Below the pieces are notes generated by a model. The model had not been told where the DNA came from. It ran no database searches and saw nothing but the letters and a program-made list of their open reading frames with translations. Positions 40,208 through 49,600 of a stretch of 64,000 nt of DNA are shown here, piece by piece. The position numbers and the translations under genes were made by a program. Origin of the DNA: Marivivens donghaensis (lineage in GTDB: Bacteria > Pseudomonadota > Alphaproteobacteria > Rhodobacterales > Rhodobacteraceae); contig NZ_JAUFRA010000007.1 of NCBI RefSeq assembly GCF_030410045.1, positions 186,001 to 250,000 of the forward strand, written 5' to 3'. Within the stretch, counting starts at the first letter, position 1, and each line of letters begins with the position of its first letter.

Positions 40208-40757
40208 CGGGGCGCACCTCGAGCACTTCGGGAATGTAGTGGCGCAGCAGGTTCTCAATGCCCATTTTCAGGGTCAGGGTCGAAGACGGGCACCCCGCGC
40301 AGGCACCCTGCATGTGCAGGTAAACGATGCCGCGATCAAAGCCATGGAACGTGATGTCGCCGCCGTCTTGAGCCACCGCAGGACGCACACGGGTGTCGAG
40401 CAGTTCTTTGATCTGATTGACGATATCGGTGTCTTCTTCGCTATGGTTGTCCGCGTGACCGCCAGAGCCTTCGCCGCTCATCACAGCAGCGCCAGATTGG
40501 AAATGCTCCATGATCGCGCCAAGGATCGCTGGCTTGATATGGTCCCATTCAACGCTGTCGGATTTGGTCACGGTCACAAAGTCAGTGCCAAAGAACACAC
40601 CGCTTACGCCGTCGATTCCGAAAATACGGGAAGCAAGCGGGGATTGAGCAGCCGCGTCAGCGGTCGGGAAATCGGCGGTGCCAACTTCGAGAACGGCCTG
40701 ACCAGGCAGGAATTTCAGTGTCGCCGGGTTCGGCGTGGATTCGGTCTGGATAAACAT
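40197..40757 (-). CDS. NifU-like Fe-S scaffold/carrier protein (Nfu)
   Basis: Carries and delivers Fe-S clusters. The 186-residue protein has an N-terminal Nfu_N domain (MFIQTESTPNPATLKFLPGQ) and a C-terminal NifU-like domain with Cys153-x2-Cys156 in GACAGCPSSTLTLKMG. This two-domain form is common in alphaproteobacteria and mitochondria (NFU1). Start is ATG 40757; a TTG nine bases earlier is in frame. A His/Glu-rich linker (GEGSGGHADNHSEED) joins the domains. Confidence 0.93.
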   Translation of the reverse strand: MFIQTESTPNPATLKFLPGQAVLEVGTADFPTADAAAQSPLASRIFGIDGVSGVFFGTDFVTVTKSDSVEWDHIKPAILGAIMEHFQSGAAVMSGEGSGGHADNHSEEDTDIVNQIKELLDTRVRPAVAQDGGDITFHGFDRGIVYLHMQGACAGCPSSTLTLKMGIENLLRHYIPEVLEVRPVAA

Positions 40758-40835
40758 GGAAGCCAACCTTTTCTGTCGGACTTACATATCTGCCCTCAGG
40801 GCATCGAAGTCAAGGTTTAGAATGGTTCTAAACTC

Positions 40836-41291
40836 TTATGTGATCGCTTCGAGCTTTTCTTTGCTCAAATCACCGGGCACGACGGTGATCGGAATCGGCA
40901 GGCTCCCAGATTGGCGCGAAAGCTGCGTCACCAATGGGCCCGGTCCCTTTTTGTCATTCCCCGCGCCGAGGACGAGAACGCCGATGGATTGGTCCTCTTC
41001 GATCACCGACAAGATTTCGGTCACGGCTTCGCCTTCGCGGATGATCAGCTCGGGATCGACGCCCTGTTTGTCGCGCATCCATTTCGCAAAGACCTCAAAA
41101 TGGGCGACAATCCGTTCGCGCGCTTCTTCGCGCATGATCTCGCCCACACCGATCCAGTGATTGAATTCTTCGGGTGCGATGATCGACAGGATCGCAACCC
41201 CTGCGCCTGTATGAGAGGCACGCATCGCGGCAAAGCGCATCGCGTTCAAGCATTCACGGCTATCGTCCAAAACGACAAGAAACTTACGCAT
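40836..41291 (-). CDS. Universal stress protein (UspA family)
   Basis: A 151-residue single-domain Usp starting MRKFLVVLDDSRECLNAMRF at ATG 41291, after AAAGGGGGAC. The nucleotide-binding loop is GAGNDKKGPGPLVTQLS, which departs from the ideal G-2x-G-9x-G-S/T, so ATP binding is uncertain. VVLDDS at the start and ITVVPGDLS at the end are typical. It is between trpS and nfu on the same strand and may be monocistronic. Confidence 0.88.
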   Translation of the reverse strand: MRKFLVVLDDSRECLNAMRFAAMRASHTGAGVAILSIIAPEEFNHWIGVGEIMREEARERIVAHFEVFAKWMRDKQGVDPELIIREGEAVTEILSVIEEDQSIGVLVLGAGNDKKGPGPLVTQLSRQSGSLPIPITVVPGDLSKEKLEAIT

Positions 41292-41364
41292 CGGGTCCCC
41301 CTTTGGCGGGATATTGACGCAATGGCTGGGGCGAGGCAACGACTATCGCTGATCCAGATAAGAG

Positions 41365-41394
41365 GCGCGTCCAGCTGGGGAGAACTGGACGCGC
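41365..41394 (-). terminator. Stem-loop downstream of trpS
   Basis: GCGCGTCCAG (41365-41374) and CTGGACGCGC (41385-41394) form a perfect 10-bp stem with a 10-base loop. On the minus strand it follows trpS by about 150 bases and lies about 75 bases before usp. There is no real T-tract (CTCTTATC follows), so it may be a weak terminator or a processing stem. Confidence 0.5.
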
Positions 41395-41541
41395 GCAACT
41401 TTACCGACTGGGACGTGTCGGTTGACACCATGCGGCCAGGACAAATGACGCACGGTTGAACTCAGGATGGGGTGAGTTCGATTCAATAATGTGACGTTGG
41501 GTCAACGTTGATGTCGCCGTAGCGACACCAACTGTGGGTTG

Positions 41542-42567
41542 TTACCCGCGCAAAAGACCGACGATATCGTAGGTCTGTTTCAGGATCGGCTGCGCGATTT
41601 CGCGTGCGCGATCAGCACCGCGGGTCAAAATGCGGTCGATTTCTGCGGGATCGTCCATCAGGCGTTTCATCTCGGTCGAAATCGGCGCGAGCTTTTCAAC
41701 GGCCAAATCAGCAAGGGCAGGTTTGAACTTGCCCCAACCTTCGCCACCGAACTCTGCAATCACTTGTTCGTTGGTTTGGTCGTTCAGTGCAGCGTAGATG
41801 TTAACCAAGTTCCGCGCCTCTGGGCGATCTGCCAGACCTTCGACGGTTTCTGGCAGAGCCTCGGCATCGCTTTTGGCTTTCTTGAACTTCTTCGCGATGG
41901 TGTCGGCATCATCGGTCATGTTGATGCGTTCCATATCGCTCTCGCCCGACTTGGACATCTTTTTCGACCCGTCGCGCAGGTTCATGACGCGCATGGCGGG
42001 GCCTTCGATGACGGGGGTGGTTTCAGGGAAGAAATCCACCTTGAAGTCGTGGTTGAACTTTTTCGCGATGTCGCGGGTCAGTTCGACGTGCTGCTTTTGG
42101 TCCTCGCCCACGGGAACGTGGGTCGCGTGGTAGAGCAGGATGTCAGCCGCCATCAGCGACGGATAGGCATAAAGGCCAAGCGACGCTTTTTCCGCGTCTT
42201 TGCCCGAACCCGCCTTGTCCTTGAACTGGGTCATGCGGTTCATCCAGCCGACGCGGGCCACACAGTTGAAAATCCAGCCGAGCTCGGCATGGCCAGACAC
42301 TTGAGCCTGATTGAAGAGGATCGACTGTTCAGGATCGATCCCAGAGGCGAGGTAGCCAGCAGCCACTTCGCGTGTCGCATTTGCCAATTCTTTGGGGTCT
42401 TGCCAGACGGTGATCGCGTGGAGGTCCACCACGCAATAGATCGTCTCGAACTGGCCGCCCTGCATATCTACAAACCGCTTGATCGCGCCGAGATAGTTGC
42501 CAAGGGTCAACCCGCCCGAGGGTTTGATGCCAGAGAACACACGCGGTGTGAATTTGGTATCGGTCAT
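41542..42567 (-). CDS. trpS: Tryptophanyl-tRNA synthetase
   Basis: Class I aminoacyl-tRNA synthetase, 341 residues, usual bacterial length. Start is ATG 42567 (MTDTKFTPRVFSGIKPSGGL) with GGAAGG upstream; the longer frame to 42819 overlaps the divergent rhomboid gene and is not used. TLGNYLGA (21-28) is the HIGH-equivalent motif and KKMSKSGES the KMSKS loop. NQAQVSGHAELGWIFNC and PVGEDQKQHVELTRDIA are tryptophan-pocket regions. Confidence 0.96.
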   Translation of the reverse strand: MTDTKFTPRVFSGIKPSGGLTLGNYLGAIKRFVDMQGGQFETIYCVVDLHAITVWQDPKELANATREVAAGYLASGIDPEQSILFNQAQVSGHAELGWIFNCVARVGWMNRMTQFKDKAGSGKDAEKASLGLYAYPSLMAADILLYHATHVPVGEDQKQHVELTRDIAKKFNHDFKVDFFPETTPVIEGPAMRVMNLRDGSKKMSKSGESDMERINMTDDADTIAKKFKKAKSDAEALPETVEGLADRPEARNLVNIYAALNDQTNEQVIAEFGGEGWGKFKPALADLAVEKLAPISTEMKRLMDDPAEIDRILTRGADRAREIAQPILKQTYDIVGLLRG

Positions 42568-42670
42568 CGTCAAACCTTCCGGGGCTGGATTAAAAGTCGG
42601 CGAAGGCTTACCGAGGGGGGCAAGTCCCGTCAATGCGAAGCGGGCAGATAGAGGCAAGGAAGACAGAGAT

Positions 42671-43396
42671 ATGGAACGCGAAAGCCTGTTGAACGACATT
42701 CCGAACACCGCTGCTGTGCTGGCGTTGTTGATCGCTGGCGTGGAAATCCTGATGCAACTGGCGGGGTCGGGGGTCTTAGCGGGGGCGGCTGGGATCGGTT
42801 GGCGGGCGGATACGGTCACCGATTTCGGGTTCTTCCCCGCCGTTCAACACGAGATGTTTGCGCGTGGCCTGTTCGTTCCTGAATTCCTCTGGCGTTACGT
42901 GACCTATCCATTCATCCATTCGGGTTTCACCCACGCATTTTTCGCCATGGCGATCGTATTGGCCTTGGGCAAATTTGTCGGCGAACGCTGGCACTGGGCG
43001 TCGATGCTGTCGGTGTTCGTCGTTCCCAGCATCGTGGCCGCGATGGTGTTTGGCCTTGTGGCCCCTGAAAACTGGCCGCTCTATGGCGCCTATCCTCCGA
43101 TCTACGGGCTGATCGGCGCGTTTTCCTACATGATGTGGATGCGGCTCGGTCAAACGGGACAAAACCGTTGGCGGGCGTTTTCCATGATCGGCATGCTTTT
43201 GATCATTCAGGTCATGTGGGGCCTGATGCTCAAGATTTTTGCCGTTTTGGGCATGGGTGGAGATGCCACGCCGATGGTGTTCTACGTTGGCGTGGCCGAT
43301 ATGGCTGGGTTCTTTGCGGGGCTTTTGTTGTCGCCGCTCGTTGGTCCGGGCGGATGGGCAGCATTCGTCAACCGCATCCGCCAGCGCAGCGATTAA
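42671..43396 (+). CDS. Rhomboid-family membrane protein, catalytic residues missing
   Basis: A 241-residue membrane protein with six or so helices, start ATG 42671. RYVTYPFIHSGFTHAFFAMA (residues ~75-93) is the rhomboid helix-2 region and VGERWHWASML the following loop. Where active rhomboids have GxSG, this protein has GAYPPIYGLIGAF (139-151) with no serine; where the helix-6 histidine is expected it has VADMAGFFAGLLL (Asp210). Thus it should be a pseudoprotease of the iRhom/derlin-like kind. It is divergent from trpS and tail-to-tail with murJ, their stops sharing TTAA at 43393-43396. Confidence 0.8.
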   Translation: MERESLLNDIPNTAAVLALLIAGVEILMQLAGSGVLAGAAGIGWRADTVTDFGFFPAVQHEMFARGLFVPEFLWRYVTYPFIHSGFTHAFFAMAIVLALGKFVGERWHWASMLSVFVVPSIVAAMVFGLVAPENWPLYGAYPPIYGLIGAFSYMMWMRLGQTGQNRWRAFSMIGMLLIIQVMWGLMLKIFAVLGMGGDATPMVFYVGVADMAGFFAGLLLSPLVGPGGWAAFVNRIRQRSD

Positions 43397-44934
43397 CCAC
43401 GTTTCATCGCGCGTTTGAACTCTGACAGTTTGAACGCGCCGATCATTTGGCCGCTGATGAAATAGGCGGCCATGCCGATCCCGATTAGCACAAAGAGCGC
43501 GAGATACCGCCAGAGCGGCAGGCCAAGCGCAGGCGTCAGCACCACGGCAGCGCCCCAAAGCACAACGCCCATCATCACCGACGCTAGGCAAATCCGCCCA
43601 AAACGGCTCTTGAACCGATCGTCAAAGGTGGCGGCTTCGCCCATGTTGCGGGACTTTACCCAGAGGAAAACGACAGTCGCCCAGCCAGACAAGGTGGTGC
43701 CAATGGCCGCTGCGATAAAGCCGATGTAGGGCATCAGGCCAATCGCGACGGTGGCATTCACGATCAGGGATACCAGCGCGATATAGAACGGACGGCGGGT
43801 GTCTTCGCGTGCAAAGAACAACGGCTGCAGCGCCTTTTGCATCACGAACCCGGGCAGGCCGAGGCCATAGACCGCCACCGCAATCGCCGTTGCCATCGTG
43901 TCATCGGTGCCAAACGCGCCGCGTTGGTAGAGCACTTGAACCAGCGGGATCGGGATCACCATCAAAGCGACCGCCGCAGGGATCGTCAGCGCCAGAGACA
44001 TCTCGCACGCGCGGTTGAACGCATCACGCCCGCCTTCGGTGTCACCAGCGCGCAAACGACGGGATAGGTCGGGCAAAAGAACCACGCCAATCGCGATGCC
44101 GACGACGCCCAAGGGCAGTTGATAGAGCCGGTCCGCATAAGACAGCCACGCCACAGCGCCGTCGTAGAAACTCGCGACCTGACGACCGACCAGCAGGTTG
44201 ATCTGCACCACACCACCCGCCAGCGCTGCAGGGGCAGCGATAATGGCGAGCCGCTTTAGGTCTGGCGTCATCTTGGGACGGCTGAATGTCAGCGTAAATC
44301 CCGCCTTCTTTGCAGCAACCCAAACCAGTGCCATTTGCCCGATCCCAGCAAAGGGAACGGTCCACGCCAATGTGTCCCCAATCGGCCACCCCATGATGGT
44401 CGCGAGGATCATCGCACTGACGAAAAAAATGTTCAGGAATACGGGCGCGGCGGCGGCAGCGGTGAACCGACCGATAGAGTTCAAAACACCCGACAACAGT
44501 GCGGCGAGGGAAATGAACAGGATATAGGGGAATGCGATCCGACCGTAGAGAACCGCGAGGTCAAACCGCTCGTCCCCTTGAAACCCAGAGGCCATCGCCA
44601 GCACGAGCCACGGCATCGCGACCATCGCAATCACGGTAAAGACGATCAGAACGCTCGCCAGACCTGTAAACGCGTCATTGGCAAACTTCGCCGCGTCCTC
44701 GTCGCCTTCGACCTTTTTGGAGAACATCGGCACAAAGGCCATGTTGAACGCCCCTTCGGCAAAGAACCGACGGAACACGTTGGGCAGGGAAAACGCGATC
44801 AGAAACGCCTCAGCCACGGGGCCTGTGCCCAGATAGGCCGCGATCATAATGTCCCGCGCGAACCCCAAAACACGAGAGAGCAGGGTCCACAGTCCAACCG
44901 TCAGAAAGCCAGAAACAAGGCGAATGGGTTTCAT
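43393..44934 (-). CDS. murJ: Lipid II flippase MurJ
   Basis: Flips undecaprenyl-linked peptidoglycan precursor across the inner membrane. The 513-residue protein has about 14 hydrophobic helices. GFLTVGLWTLLSRVLGFARD begins the first, and AEAFLIAFSLPNVFRRFFAE with AFNMAFVPMFSKK contains the conserved charged cavity residues. Start ATG 44934. It follows the small gene at 45001 by 66 bases, downstream of glnD, an order common in this family. Confidence 0.95.
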   Translation of the reverse strand: MKPIRLVSGFLTVGLWTLLSRVLGFARDIMIAAYLGTGPVAEAFLIAFSLPNVFRRFFAEGAFNMAFVPMFSKKVEGDEDAAKFANDAFTGLASVLIVFTVIAMVAMPWLVLAMASGFQGDERFDLAVLYGRIAFPYILFISLAALLSGVLNSIGRFTAAAAAPVFLNIFFVSAMILATIMGWPIGDTLAWTVPFAGIGQMALVWVAAKKAGFTLTFSRPKMTPDLKRLAIIAAPAALAGGVVQINLLVGRQVASFYDGAVAWLSYADRLYQLPLGVVGIAIGVVLLPDLSRRLRAGDTEGGRDAFNRACEMSLALTIPAAVALMVIPIPLVQVLYQRGAFGTDDTMATAIAVAVYGLGLPGFVMQKALQPLFFAREDTRRPFYIALVSLIVNATVAIGLMPYIGFIAAAIGTTLSGWATVVFLWVKSRNMGEAATFDDRFKSRFGRICLASVMMGVVLWGAAVVLTPALGLPLWRYLALFVLIGIGMAAYFISGQMIGAFKLSEFKRAMKRG

Positions 44935-45000
44935 TTAGAAGTCCAAAAGTAAAATTCCCCGCCTTCTAGCATGAATGCCGATTGGAATGTCAGGCCAATC

Positions 45001-45531
45001 TTAGTGAGGAATGACAATCTTAATCTCGGTGCGCACGAGCGACCAGTTTTCGACAATAGCGGTGAGGTCGGTGGGGCGCTCAACTCGGCTTATCATAATG
45101 CCCCAGCGCCTCGGGTCGTTGAGACTGTACTGGGCCCAAAATTTGAATAGATCGAAGCTATCTAGTTCCGCTTTCGGGTCGAAGGTGAGTTGCGGAAACG
45201 CCTTTGCCAGATAGTCCGCAACTGCCAATTCGAATTGTTCTCGGTCCTCATTATTAAAAAGGTTTTCACCCTCGAACACAGCGCAGCGCGAGTGCTGAAC
45301 CTCTGCAAAGGTTTTCGACGCGCCGTCCCAGATCATCTCAGGCGGTGCTTTACCTTCGAACGCCTCTCGTGCAGCCTCGGATACGAAATTCCCATCATAT
45401 GCGGATCGGCAGACACGATCAAAATGCGCGATCATGGCCTCGACGCGATGTGCGCTTTGATACGCAGATCGCGCCACCATCCCGATCGCTAGCCCCACGG
45501 CGACTACCGCGAGGGTTTTCGCATATCGCAT
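45001..45531 (-). CDS. Hypothetical protein with N-terminal signal/anchor
   Basis: Not recognised. A 176-residue protein starting MRYAKTLAVVAVGLAIGMVA, a single hydrophobic segment that may be a signal peptide or membrane anchor. The rest is soluble, with two cysteines (FDRVCRSAYDG and HSRCAVFEGEN) that could pair in the periplasm. The start overlaps the glnD stop as ATGA (45529-45533), so it is translationally coupled to the PII uridylyltransferase gene. Its composition is slightly richer in A+T than its neighbours. Confidence 0.7.
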   Translation of the reverse strand: MRYAKTLAVVAVGLAIGMVARSAYQSAHRVEAMIAHFDRVCRSAYDGNFVSEAAREAFEGKAPPEMIWDGASKTFAEVQHSRCAVFEGENLFNNEDREQFELAVADYLAKAFPQLTFDPKAELDSFDLFKFWAQYSLNDPRRWGIMISRVERPTDLTAIVENWSLVRTEIKIVIPH

Positions 45532-48356
45532 CAGCTTACCTTCGCCCGCTCCACGCCCTGAACGATTGCTTCGCGCAATTTCTTCTCAAGCGCTTGCCTA
45601 CGGCTCTCTTGGTGGAATTTCAGGCCGAACATATCTTTGACGTAGAAGGTATCGACAACCTGTTCGCCGTAGGTCGCGATCACGGCAGAAGCGATGTAGA
45701 CGTTGTTCGCAGCAAGCGTGCGTGTGAGGTCGTGTAAGAGGCCCGCGCGGTCACGGGTATCCACCTCGATGATCGTGTAGAGGTCCGATCCTTCGTTATC
45801 AAAGGTGATATGGGTCTGAACGCGGAAGGCCTGCTCGCGCTTCTTGATCTTGTCTTTGTCCTTGAGCGCCTCGCGGGTGATTACCTCACCTTTGAGGGTG
45901 CGTTCGATCATCTGGCGCAGGCGCGGCATGCGAGCCTTTTCATAGGGATGCCCCTCGGCATCCTGAATCCAGAAAATCGCGGTCGCATAGCCGTCTTTGG
46001 ACGTATAGGTGCGCGCATCCACAACGTTCGCCCCAACAAGTGCCAGCGCACCTGTCATGCGGCTGAACAGACCTGGATGGTCGGCCATTGCGAAACAAGC
46101 GCGCGTCGCGTCACGATCGTGGTCCAGCTCCATATCGATGCGGATTTCCACATCCGAAATGTCGTGCAGCAGTTTCGCAAAGATAACTTGAGCCGAGGCG
46201 GGCAGGCCCTGCCAATAGGGACCATAGTGACGCCCGAGTTCCGTGCGAACATCCTTGGCATCCCAATCGGTCAATGCCTCGCGCAGCGCTTTCTTGGCTT
46301 CGTTTTCGCGGGCGTCGCGGTTGATTTCTTCCATCCCGCTTTCCAGCGCGATTTTGGTCAACTGGTGAAGATCACGCAGAAGCATGGCCTTCCAGTTGTT
46401 CCACGTTCCCGGACCAACGCCGCGAATATCGCAAACGGTCAGAACGGTCAGCAGGTCGAGCCGTTTGACCGACTTCACCGCCTTTGCGAAATCGCGCACG
46501 GTGCGCGGCTCTGACAGGTCCCGCTTTTGCGCGGTGTCGGACATCAAGAGGTGATACCGAACGAGCCATTCGACAGTCTCGGACTCCTCTTTGGTCAGAC
46601 CCAGACGCGGACAGATCTTGCGGGCCATCTGTGCGCCGAGGATCGAGTGATCTTCGGGACGACCCTTGCCGATGTCATGGAGCAGAAGCGCGACATAGAT
46701 AACCTTGCGGTTCACGCCTTCCTTCAGGATGCCAGAGGCGACGGGCAGTTCTTCGACCAGTTCCCCGCGTTCGATCTGCGCGAGGTGGCTGATACATTGG
46801 ATGATGTGCTCGTCCACGGTGTAGCTGTGATACATGTTGAATTGCATCATTGCGACGATCGGTGCGAACTCGGGTAGGAAGGCGGCCAGAACGCCCAGTT
46901 CGTTCATCCGACGCAACGCCCGTTCGGGGTTCCCGTGTTTCAGCATAAGGTCGAGGAAGATGCGGATCGCCTCTTTGTCGTCGCGCACGCTGTCGTCGAT
47001 CAAATCAAGGTTCGCCGCCAACAGGCGCATGGCCTCTGGGTGCAGCAAGGTGCCGGTGCGGAGCGCTTCTTCAAAGATGCGCAGCATGTTCACCTTATCG
47101 GCAAAAAATGCCTTTTCATCCGCGACCGTCAGGCGGTTCTGTTTGATCGCATAAGGCGGACGTGCCTTGCGACGGCGGGTCAGCAGCCGCTGCAACATCG
47201 GCTCTGGTTTTGCGTGCTGGGCCTCTAGCGCGGTCAAAAAGATGCGGGTCAATTCACCCACGCGCGTGGCGTGGCGGAAATAATCCTGCATAAAGTGCTC
47301 AACGCCCCGCCGACCTGCGCTGTCGTGGTATCCCATGCGCGATGCCACTTCGACCTGCAGGTCAAAGGTTAACTGATCCATCGCCCGCGCGGAAATCAAA
47401 TGCAGGTGGCATCGGACAGCCCAGAGGAATTCCTCGGCCTGAAGGAAGGTCGTATATTCCTCAGGAGTAAATACGCCGCGATCCACCAGTTCTGCCGTGG
47501 TCTGCACCTTGTTCACGTATTTCGCGATCCAGAACAATGACTGCAAATCGCGAAGGCCGCCTTTGCCCTCTTTGACGTTTGGCTCAACCACATATCGCTG
47601 ACCGCCCTGCTTGCGGTGGCGTTCAGCGCGTTCTTCTAGCTTGGCTTCAACGAAATCGGTGGCCGTGGTGGAAAACAGTTCGCTCCAGAGTTTGTCGTTG
47701 AGCGACTTTGCGAGATCTTCGTCACCGTCGAGGAACCGAAACTCCACCAGCGAGGTGCGGATGGTGTAATCCTCGCGGGCAAGCCTGAGACAGTCCTTGA
47801 TCGTGCGGCTCGCGTGGCCGACCTTCAGCCGCAAATCCCACAGCATATAGAGCATGGATTCAATCAAGCTCTCCGCCCAAGGGGTGATCTTGTAGGGCGT
47901 GACGAACAGCAGATCGACGTCCGAATGAGGCGCCATTTCACCCCGTCCGTAGCCACCCACCGCAACAATAGCGAGCCGTTCTCCATCGGTGGGAGAGTTC
48001 AGCTTGTGCAGCCGAGTGCGCGCGACGTCATAGACGGTCTTCACCAGATAGTCGGTGAGCATCGTGTAGGACCGCGTCACTGGACGGGCGTCAAATGGGC
48101 GTTCCACGAATGCAGCCTCAATTGCAGCCACGCCTTTTTTGCGGGCCGCGATCAGGACGTCAACCACCGCCTTACGGATCGCCATCGCGTCCGTGAGGTC
48201 AGCCAATTTCGCGTCGATCTCTGCCTGAACGGCAAGTTCGTCAAAGATGTCTACCGCAGCGCAAATCAGCCCTATGGCAGAGGTTTCATCGGGGGCCTGA
48301 GTGAGGAGGGTCGGCTCAGAAGCCGAGTCCCGCAAAGCTTCTTGGGGCAGGTTCAA
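45531..48356 (-). CDS. glnD: [Protein-PII] uridylyltransferase / uridylyl-removing enzyme
   Basis: Nitrogen sensor that modifies PII proteins in response to glutamine. The 941-residue length and order fit: nucleotidyltransferase domain with GGYGRGEMAPHSDVDLLF (134-151; Asp146, Asp148), a helical region, HD domain with LLHDIGKGRPEDHS and two C-terminal ACT domains (SRMTGALALVGANVVDARTY and DRAGLLHDLTRTLAANNVYI). The start used is TTG 48356, overlapping the upstream lipoprotein gene by 41 bases; no ATG or GTG occurs before the conserved part, so the exact start is uncertain. Confidence 0.95.
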   Translation of the reverse strand: MNLPQEALRDSASEPTLLTQAPDETSAIGLICAAVDIFDELAVQAEIDAKLADLTDAMAIRKAVVDVLIAARKKGVAAIEAAFVERPFDARPVTRSYTMLTDYLVKTVYDVARTRLHKLNSPTDGERLAIVAVGGYGRGEMAPHSDVDLLFVTPYKITPWAESLIESMLYMLWDLRLKVGHASRTIKDCLRLAREDYTIRTSLVEFRFLDGDEDLAKSLNDKLWSELFSTTATDFVEAKLEERAERHRKQGGQRYVVEPNVKEGKGGLRDLQSLFWIAKYVNKVQTTAELVDRGVFTPEEYTTFLQAEEFLWAVRCHLHLISARAMDQLTFDLQVEVASRMGYHDSAGRRGVEHFMQDYFRHATRVGELTRIFLTALEAQHAKPEPMLQRLLTRRRKARPPYAIKQNRLTVADEKAFFADKVNMLRIFEEALRTGTLLHPEAMRLLAANLDLIDDSVRDDKEAIRIFLDLMLKHGNPERALRRMNELGVLAAFLPEFAPIVAMMQFNMYHSYTVDEHIIQCISHLAQIERGELVEELPVASGILKEGVNRKVIYVALLLHDIGKGRPEDHSILGAQMARKICPRLGLTKEESETVEWLVRYHLLMSDTAQKRDLSEPRTVRDFAKAVKSVKRLDLLTVLTVCDIRGVGPGTWNNWKAMLLRDLHQLTKIALESGMEEINRDARENEAKKALREALTDWDAKDVRTELGRHYGPYWQGLPASAQVIFAKLLHDISDVEIRIDMELDHDRDATRACFAMADHPGLFSRMTGALALVGANVVDARTYTSKDGYATAIFWIQDAEGHPYEKARMPRLRQMIERTLKGEVITREALKDKDKIKKREQAFRVQTHITFDNEGSDLYTIIEVDTRDRAGLLHDLTRTLAANNVYIASAVIATYGEQVVDTFYVKDMFGLKFHQESRRQALEKKLREAIVQGVERAKVS

Positions 48357-49500
48357 GGATTACCACCTGATTATTCTGAATTTGAGCGATCGCAAGCGCA
48401 CGCTGGTTTGTGCCGTTGGGCAGCAGGCGGAACACGCCCTGTGTGCCTTGGAACCCTTGCGATTGAGTGAGGCCAGCAACCGAAAGGGCTTCGGGGTTGC
48501 CTTGGGCAAGGAGCGCGCCGATGGCGGCGATCCCGTCAAAGGCCAGACCTGCTAGCGGATGTGGATTTTGCCCATAGGCCGCGGCGTAACGCGATTCAAA
48601 GAGGGAAATCATCTGCGTGTCAGGTATCGCGAAAATACCACCCTGAAGACCCGGCAGAGCAAGCGCCTGAGGGGTCACATCCCAACGGGTCAGGCCGATG
48701 TATTGGGTGACAGTTGGATCAATTCCTTGTTCTGGCAGTGCAGTTGCGATCAGCGGTAGGTCAGCATTGACGCCGCCTGTCAAAAAGACCGCCTGCGATC
48801 CCGAGCTGCGGATCGAATTGGCAATCGGGCCAGCCGCCGAAATAATACCCTGCTGGGTCATCGGGTAGCTCTGCACGCTGCCCACAGTTTTGCCACCGTT
48901 GCGAACCGCATTGGCAATCGCATCACGGCCAACGGCGCCTTGAAGGTCGTCGCCGTGTACGATGCTGAAATTCTGGATACCTTTGGTACCCGCATAGGAC
49001 ACGAGACGGTTTGCGGTGTTGTCAAAGGTCGGCCCGAGGACAAACACGTTGTTGCCTGCGATGGACGAGTTGTTCGAAAACGCCAGAACGTTCACGCCAC
49101 GATTGGCAACCGCGATACCCGCCGCGTTCGCCGCTTCGGCGTAAAGGGGCCCGAGGATGATCTTCGCGCCATCATTCACGGCCTGCGTCGCAACAGTCGC
49201 CGCCTGTTCAGGTGACGCGCCCGTGTTGTAGACGCGCAGGTCAATTTGCACGCCCTGAAGGTCCGCAATGGCCATCCGCGCCGCATTCTCGAGGTTCGAT
49301 GCAAGGAAGCTATCCGATTCGACGCCTGACCCACCGGGCACCAAAAGCGCCACTGTGACAGGTTTTGTCGGATCGACACGCATTCCACCACCCACTCCGT
49401 TCGAGACGGGGATCGGCTCACAGGCAGCAACCCAAGCGATGGAAAACAAAACGAAAATCCGTGCGGCCACCTGTTTGGCGGTGCGAGCAAATGCGAACAT
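48316..49500 (-). CDS. LpoA-like penicillin-binding protein activator / periplasmic-binding lipoprotein
   Basis: A 394-residue lipoprotein: signal MFAFARTAKQVAARIFVLFS then AWVAACEPIP with lipobox Cys near residue 27. The mature part is a type I periplasmic-binding fold (VTVALLVPGGSGVESDSFLA, IILGPLYAEAANAAGIAVAN, VFLTGGVNADLPLIATALPE). This form, the neighbouring rsmI-yraN-gshB on the opposite strand and the domain (PF04348-type) indicate the LppC/LpoA family that activates PBP1 in gammaproteobacteria; that activity is unproven in alphaproteobacteria. Start ATG 49500 with AGGAGT upstream. Confidence 0.85.
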   Translation of the reverse strand: MFAFARTAKQVAARIFVLFSIAWVAACEPIPVSNGVGGGMRVDPTKPVTVALLVPGGSGVESDSFLASNLENAARMAIADLQGVQIDLRVYNTGASPEQAATVATQAVNDGAKIILGPLYAEAANAAGIAVANRGVNVLAFSNNSSIAGNNVFVLGPTFDNTANRLVSYAGTKGIQNFSIVHGDDLQGAVGRDAIANAVRNGGKTVGSVQSYPMTQQGIISAAGPIANSIRSSGSQAVFLTGGVNADLPLIATALPEQGIDPTVTQYIGLTRWDVTPQALALPGLQGGIFAIPDTQMISLFESRYAAAYGQNPHPLAGLAFDGIAAIGALLAQGNPEALSVAGLTQSQGFQGTQGVFRLLPNGTNQRALAIAQIQNNQVVILEPAPRSFAGLGF

Positions 49501-49600
49501 GAATATCTTACTCCTCTTGCATCGGGCGCCATGGATACGGCAGACCGATAGGACAAATCTCCTGGGCGTATCATAGGCCCCACAACCAGAGGGTCCAGCG

